DNA of 64,000 bases from Flavobacterium commune (GTDB lineage: Bacteria; Bacteroidota; Bacteroidia; Flavobacteriales; Flavobacteriaceae). Positions 62,165 through 64,000 of the stretch are shown here, one piece after another (the stretch's first letter is position 1; each line of letters opens with the position of its first letter). Location: the NCBI RefSeq assembly GCF_001857965.1, contig NZ_CP017774.1, positions 1,302,001-1,366,000 of the forward strand, written 5' to 3'. The notes beneath the pieces are model-generated. The model saw only the letters and a list, made by a program, of their open reading frames with translations, made no database searches and was not told the DNA's origin. The position numbers were made by a program, and so were the translations under genes.

Positions 62165-63376
62165 ATGAAAAACAAATTCAACAAACTGCTTTTTTTATTC
62201 GCCTTATCTGCTTTTGCCGTGTCTTGTAGCAATGACGATGACAATCACGATGAGCATTCAGAAGAAACTGCTCAAGAGTATAAATACTTAAGAATCTTAG
62301 TTTCTGACGAAAAAACCACAGAGCTTTCATTTGTTAATCCAATAGATGGAACAGCAACATTTTTTAATGCTAAATTTCCAAAATCGGCACTTTATACTAC
62401 TGAATCTGGAAGATTTGCTGGAATTATCCACAGAGCAGACAACGCAGTGGAAACTTTCGACAGCGGATTTGAATTCCACGGCGACCATGTGGATACCAAA
62501 GGAACGCCTAAATTTGGAGCTTTAACTGGACAATCGCTTTCGCCTACACACTTCAAAAGTAAATTAGGAGAATTACTAACTTTTAATGATGGCGATGGTA
62601 CTTTATCTATTGGTAAAGAATCCGAAATTCATACTGTTGGTGCAAAATTCACCACCATTAATGCAGGACTTATGGCGCATCACGGTGCTATGGCCAGTTT
62701 TAAAAACGGAACTTACGCGATTACTGAAAAAGACAATTCTGTTGCAGGAACACTTCCTGAAAAAGTAAAAATTATTGATAATACAGGAAAAACATTGTTT
62801 GATGCAAAATTAGTAACCAAAGGAATTCACGGAAATGCAACTGATGGAACTTATGCGGTTTTTGGTTCAGCAAGCGGAATTCTGGTTGTAGAAAGCAACG
62901 GCAACCAGAAATACATTGCACATCCTGCTGATTTTGGCACAGCTTGGTTTGGTAGTATTATAGAAACAGCTTATGCCGGAAAGTTTATAGGTTACACCGC
63001 TGCCAAAGGCGCTTATTTAATTGATGTAGTCAACAAAAGTGTTACTCCCATTTTTGAAAATACAAAAATCATGCAATGTAAAGTAAGCTACAATCATAAG
63101 AAACTAGGAATCTTATTGCATTCAGGTGAATTTAGATTATTTGACTTGAATAATTTACAAGCCGAAAAAACAGCTACTATCATTGCTGCAACTGTTGAAA
63201 ACTCCACTCAAAAACCACAGTTGGAATTAACAGAACGATTTGCTTACATCACCTCACCAACAACTGGAGAATTGCTTCAAGCAAACCTTTCTACTTTGGC
63301 TGTTACGAAAATAAAAACATCTGCTACACCTTACCGCATTACCATTTTTGGTCATGAAAATAGTGCCGGACATTAA
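62165..63376 (+). CDS. AztD-like beta-propeller metallochaperone lipoprotein
   Basis: 403 residues. Lipoprotein signal ending AVSC (lipid Cys21), then a His/Asp-rich segment (SNDDDNHDEHSEE). The remainder has the repeating strands of a propeller. FEFHGDHVD (His105, His108) and LMAHHGAMASF resemble the zinc-binding motifs of AztD, a periplasmic zinc chaperone. FNDGDGTLSI and HGNATDGTYAVFG fit the same family. Last gene of the double-dyad operon. Inference: binds zinc in the periplasm or at the outer membrane for delivery to or from the TonB receptor. No aztABC transporter is in the window. Confidence 0.75.
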   Translation: MKNKFNKLLFLFALSAFAVSCSNDDDNHDEHSEETAQEYKYLRILVSDEKTTELSFVNPIDGTATFFNAKFPKSALYTTESGRFAGIIHRADNAVETFDSGFEFHGDHVDTKGTPKFGALTGQSLSPTHFKSKLGELLTFNDGDGTLSIGKESEIHTVGAKFTTINAGLMAHHGAMASFKNGTYAITEKDNSVAGTLPEKVKIIDNTGKTLFDAKLVTKGIHGNATDGTYAVFGSASGILVVESNGNQKYIAHPADFGTAWFGSIIETAYAGKFIGYTAAKGAYLIDVVNKSVTPIFENTKIMQCKVSYNHKKLGILLHSGEFRLFDLNNLQAEKTATIIAATVENSTQKPQLELTERFAYITSPTTGELLQANLSTLAVTKIKTSATPYRITIFGHENSAGH

Positions 63377-63397
63377 TCTCTTAAACGAAAAATAATC

Positions 63398-63426
63398 AAA
63401 GGCATGCAGCAATGTATGCCTTTTTT
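63398..63426 (+). terminator. terminator of the zinc-type operon
   Basis: AAAGGCATGCA and TGTATGCCTTT pair (one G-U) around a small loop, followed by a T-run. Confidence 0.88.
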
Positions 63427-63556
63427 AGTACAACAAAGAACCCATTCCACACTTAAACAACTGGTTTTCTGAATTATTTCAAAAAATTATTTCGTTAATC
63501 AAATATTATTTTTAGTTTTGTCTAAATATTTGTTTATTACAAACTAAATCATAATT

Positions 63557-64000
63557 GTGAAAAATCTAATTTTATCATTTGTCTTTCTTTTACCTATTCT
63601 TGTTTTGGCTCAGACCAACATCAAGGGCAGGATTATGTCTGACGGAAAGCCGTTACAGCAGGCTAACATTGTTTTAAAAAAATATAAACTTTCTACTACA
63701 AGCAATGCTGAGGGCTTTTATAGCTTAAAAAACATTAATCCTGGCGAATACGAAATTGCAGCATCTTATTCCGGTTTAAAAACAGAAAGCCAAAAAATTA
63801 CGATAACTGATACTACTGAAATTGTAGTTGATTTCTATTTAAAAGAAAACAATGCACTGGATGAAGTGGTGGTTACCGGAACATTAAAAACGGTGAACCG
63901 TATGGAAAGTCCGGTTCCTGTAGAGGTTTACAAACCTGCTTTTTTTAAAAAAAACCCAACAGCCAACATTTTTGAAGCCTTGCAAAATGTCAACGGTGTG
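63557..64000 (+). CDS. TonB-dependent receptor, N-terminal fragment
   Basis: 148 residues visible, running off the window. GTG start at 63557 before a signal peptide (NLILSFVFLLPILVLAQ). It continues with a carboxypeptidase-regulatory-like domain (IKGRIMSDGKPLQQANIVL, NAEGFYSLKNI, GEYEIAASYSGLK), the linker LDEVVVTGTLKTVNR and the start of a plug (IFEALQNVNGV). An outer membrane receptor whose ligand cannot be judged. A near-match -7 (AATATTTG near 63525) precedes it. It is separated from the zinc-type operon by a terminator. Confidence 0.88.
   Translation, partial: MKNLILSFVFLLPILVLAQTNIKGRIMSDGKPLQQANIVLKKYKLSTTSNAEGFYSLKNINPGEYEIAASYSGLKTESQKITITDTTEIVVDFYLKENNALDEVVVTGTLKTVNRMESPVPVEVYKPAFFKKNPTANIFEALQNVNGV

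Overview
The window looks like a chromosomal segment of a Flavobacterium-like member of the Bacteroidota. The support is low GC, genes that mostly lack Shine-Dalgarno sequences, many exact TAnnTTTG (-7) promoter boxes with a TTG about 18-22 bases upstream (the Bacteroidota promoter type), very large surface proteins ending in a type IX secretion (T9SS) type C-like tail, SusC/FecA-style TonB-dependent receptors with an N-terminal carboxypeptidase-regulatory-like domain, an atpD-atpC operon separate from other ATP synthase genes, and lineage-typical families (DUF4270, IPExxxVDY, GxxExxY).

Layout. 1-380: 3' end of bioB. 452-12028: three tandem paralogous giant T9SS cargo proteins, each followed by a terminator or facing one. 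12245-16649: recX facing an esterase-like/radA pair, then panD and panC. 16759-21180: a degenerate glycogen-synthase-like protein, a DUF4270 lipoprotein and glmS. 21413-24295: a TonB-dependent receptor. 24591-26468: atpD-atpC. 26531-31512: biotin genes bioF, bioD, bioA plus a ketoacyl synthase, interrupted after bioF by a 475-bp element with 30-base inverted ends carrying a GxxExxY gene. 31580-35697: a signalling island, all on the minus strand: LytTR regulator, tandem-repeat secreted peptide, TPR sensor kinase, NarL-type regulator. 36055-48221: housekeeping (glyS, comF, sod, purF, pfkB, rnhA, purN, acpP, fabF, rnc, IPExxxVDY, pyk). 48697-51744: small lipoprotein, SDR-like protein, EamA transporter, SCO protein. 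51859-57049: iron/manganese genes (feoA, feoB, Cys-rich FeoB partner, DtxR-family regulator, MntH-UspA fusion). 57258-63376: a probable zinc regulon (Fur/Zur-type repressor, flavoprotein, His-rich small protein, TonB receptor, two lipoproteins, one AztD-like). 63557-64000: start of another TonB receptor.

How the parts fit. The metal half of the window appears as two adjacent homeostasis modules. The Fe/Mn module is feo plus mntH-mntR-like. In the second module two transcription units begin with nearly identical 60-bp control regions: a dyad over the -33 box and a second over the -7 box, next to a Fur-family gene. The signalling island is the best candidate for an undescribed system. A LytTR regulator with Glu in place of the phospho-acceptor Asp sits upstream of a small secreted protein made of four 16-residue repeats. 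All nucleotide differences within the repeat cores are synonymous, and LytTR-like direct repeats lie in front of the gene. A TPR-bearing membrane histidine kinase and its regulator follow.

No rRNA, tRNA, CRISPR array or classical insertion sequence was recognised. Functions are assigned by reading motifs, not by database search.
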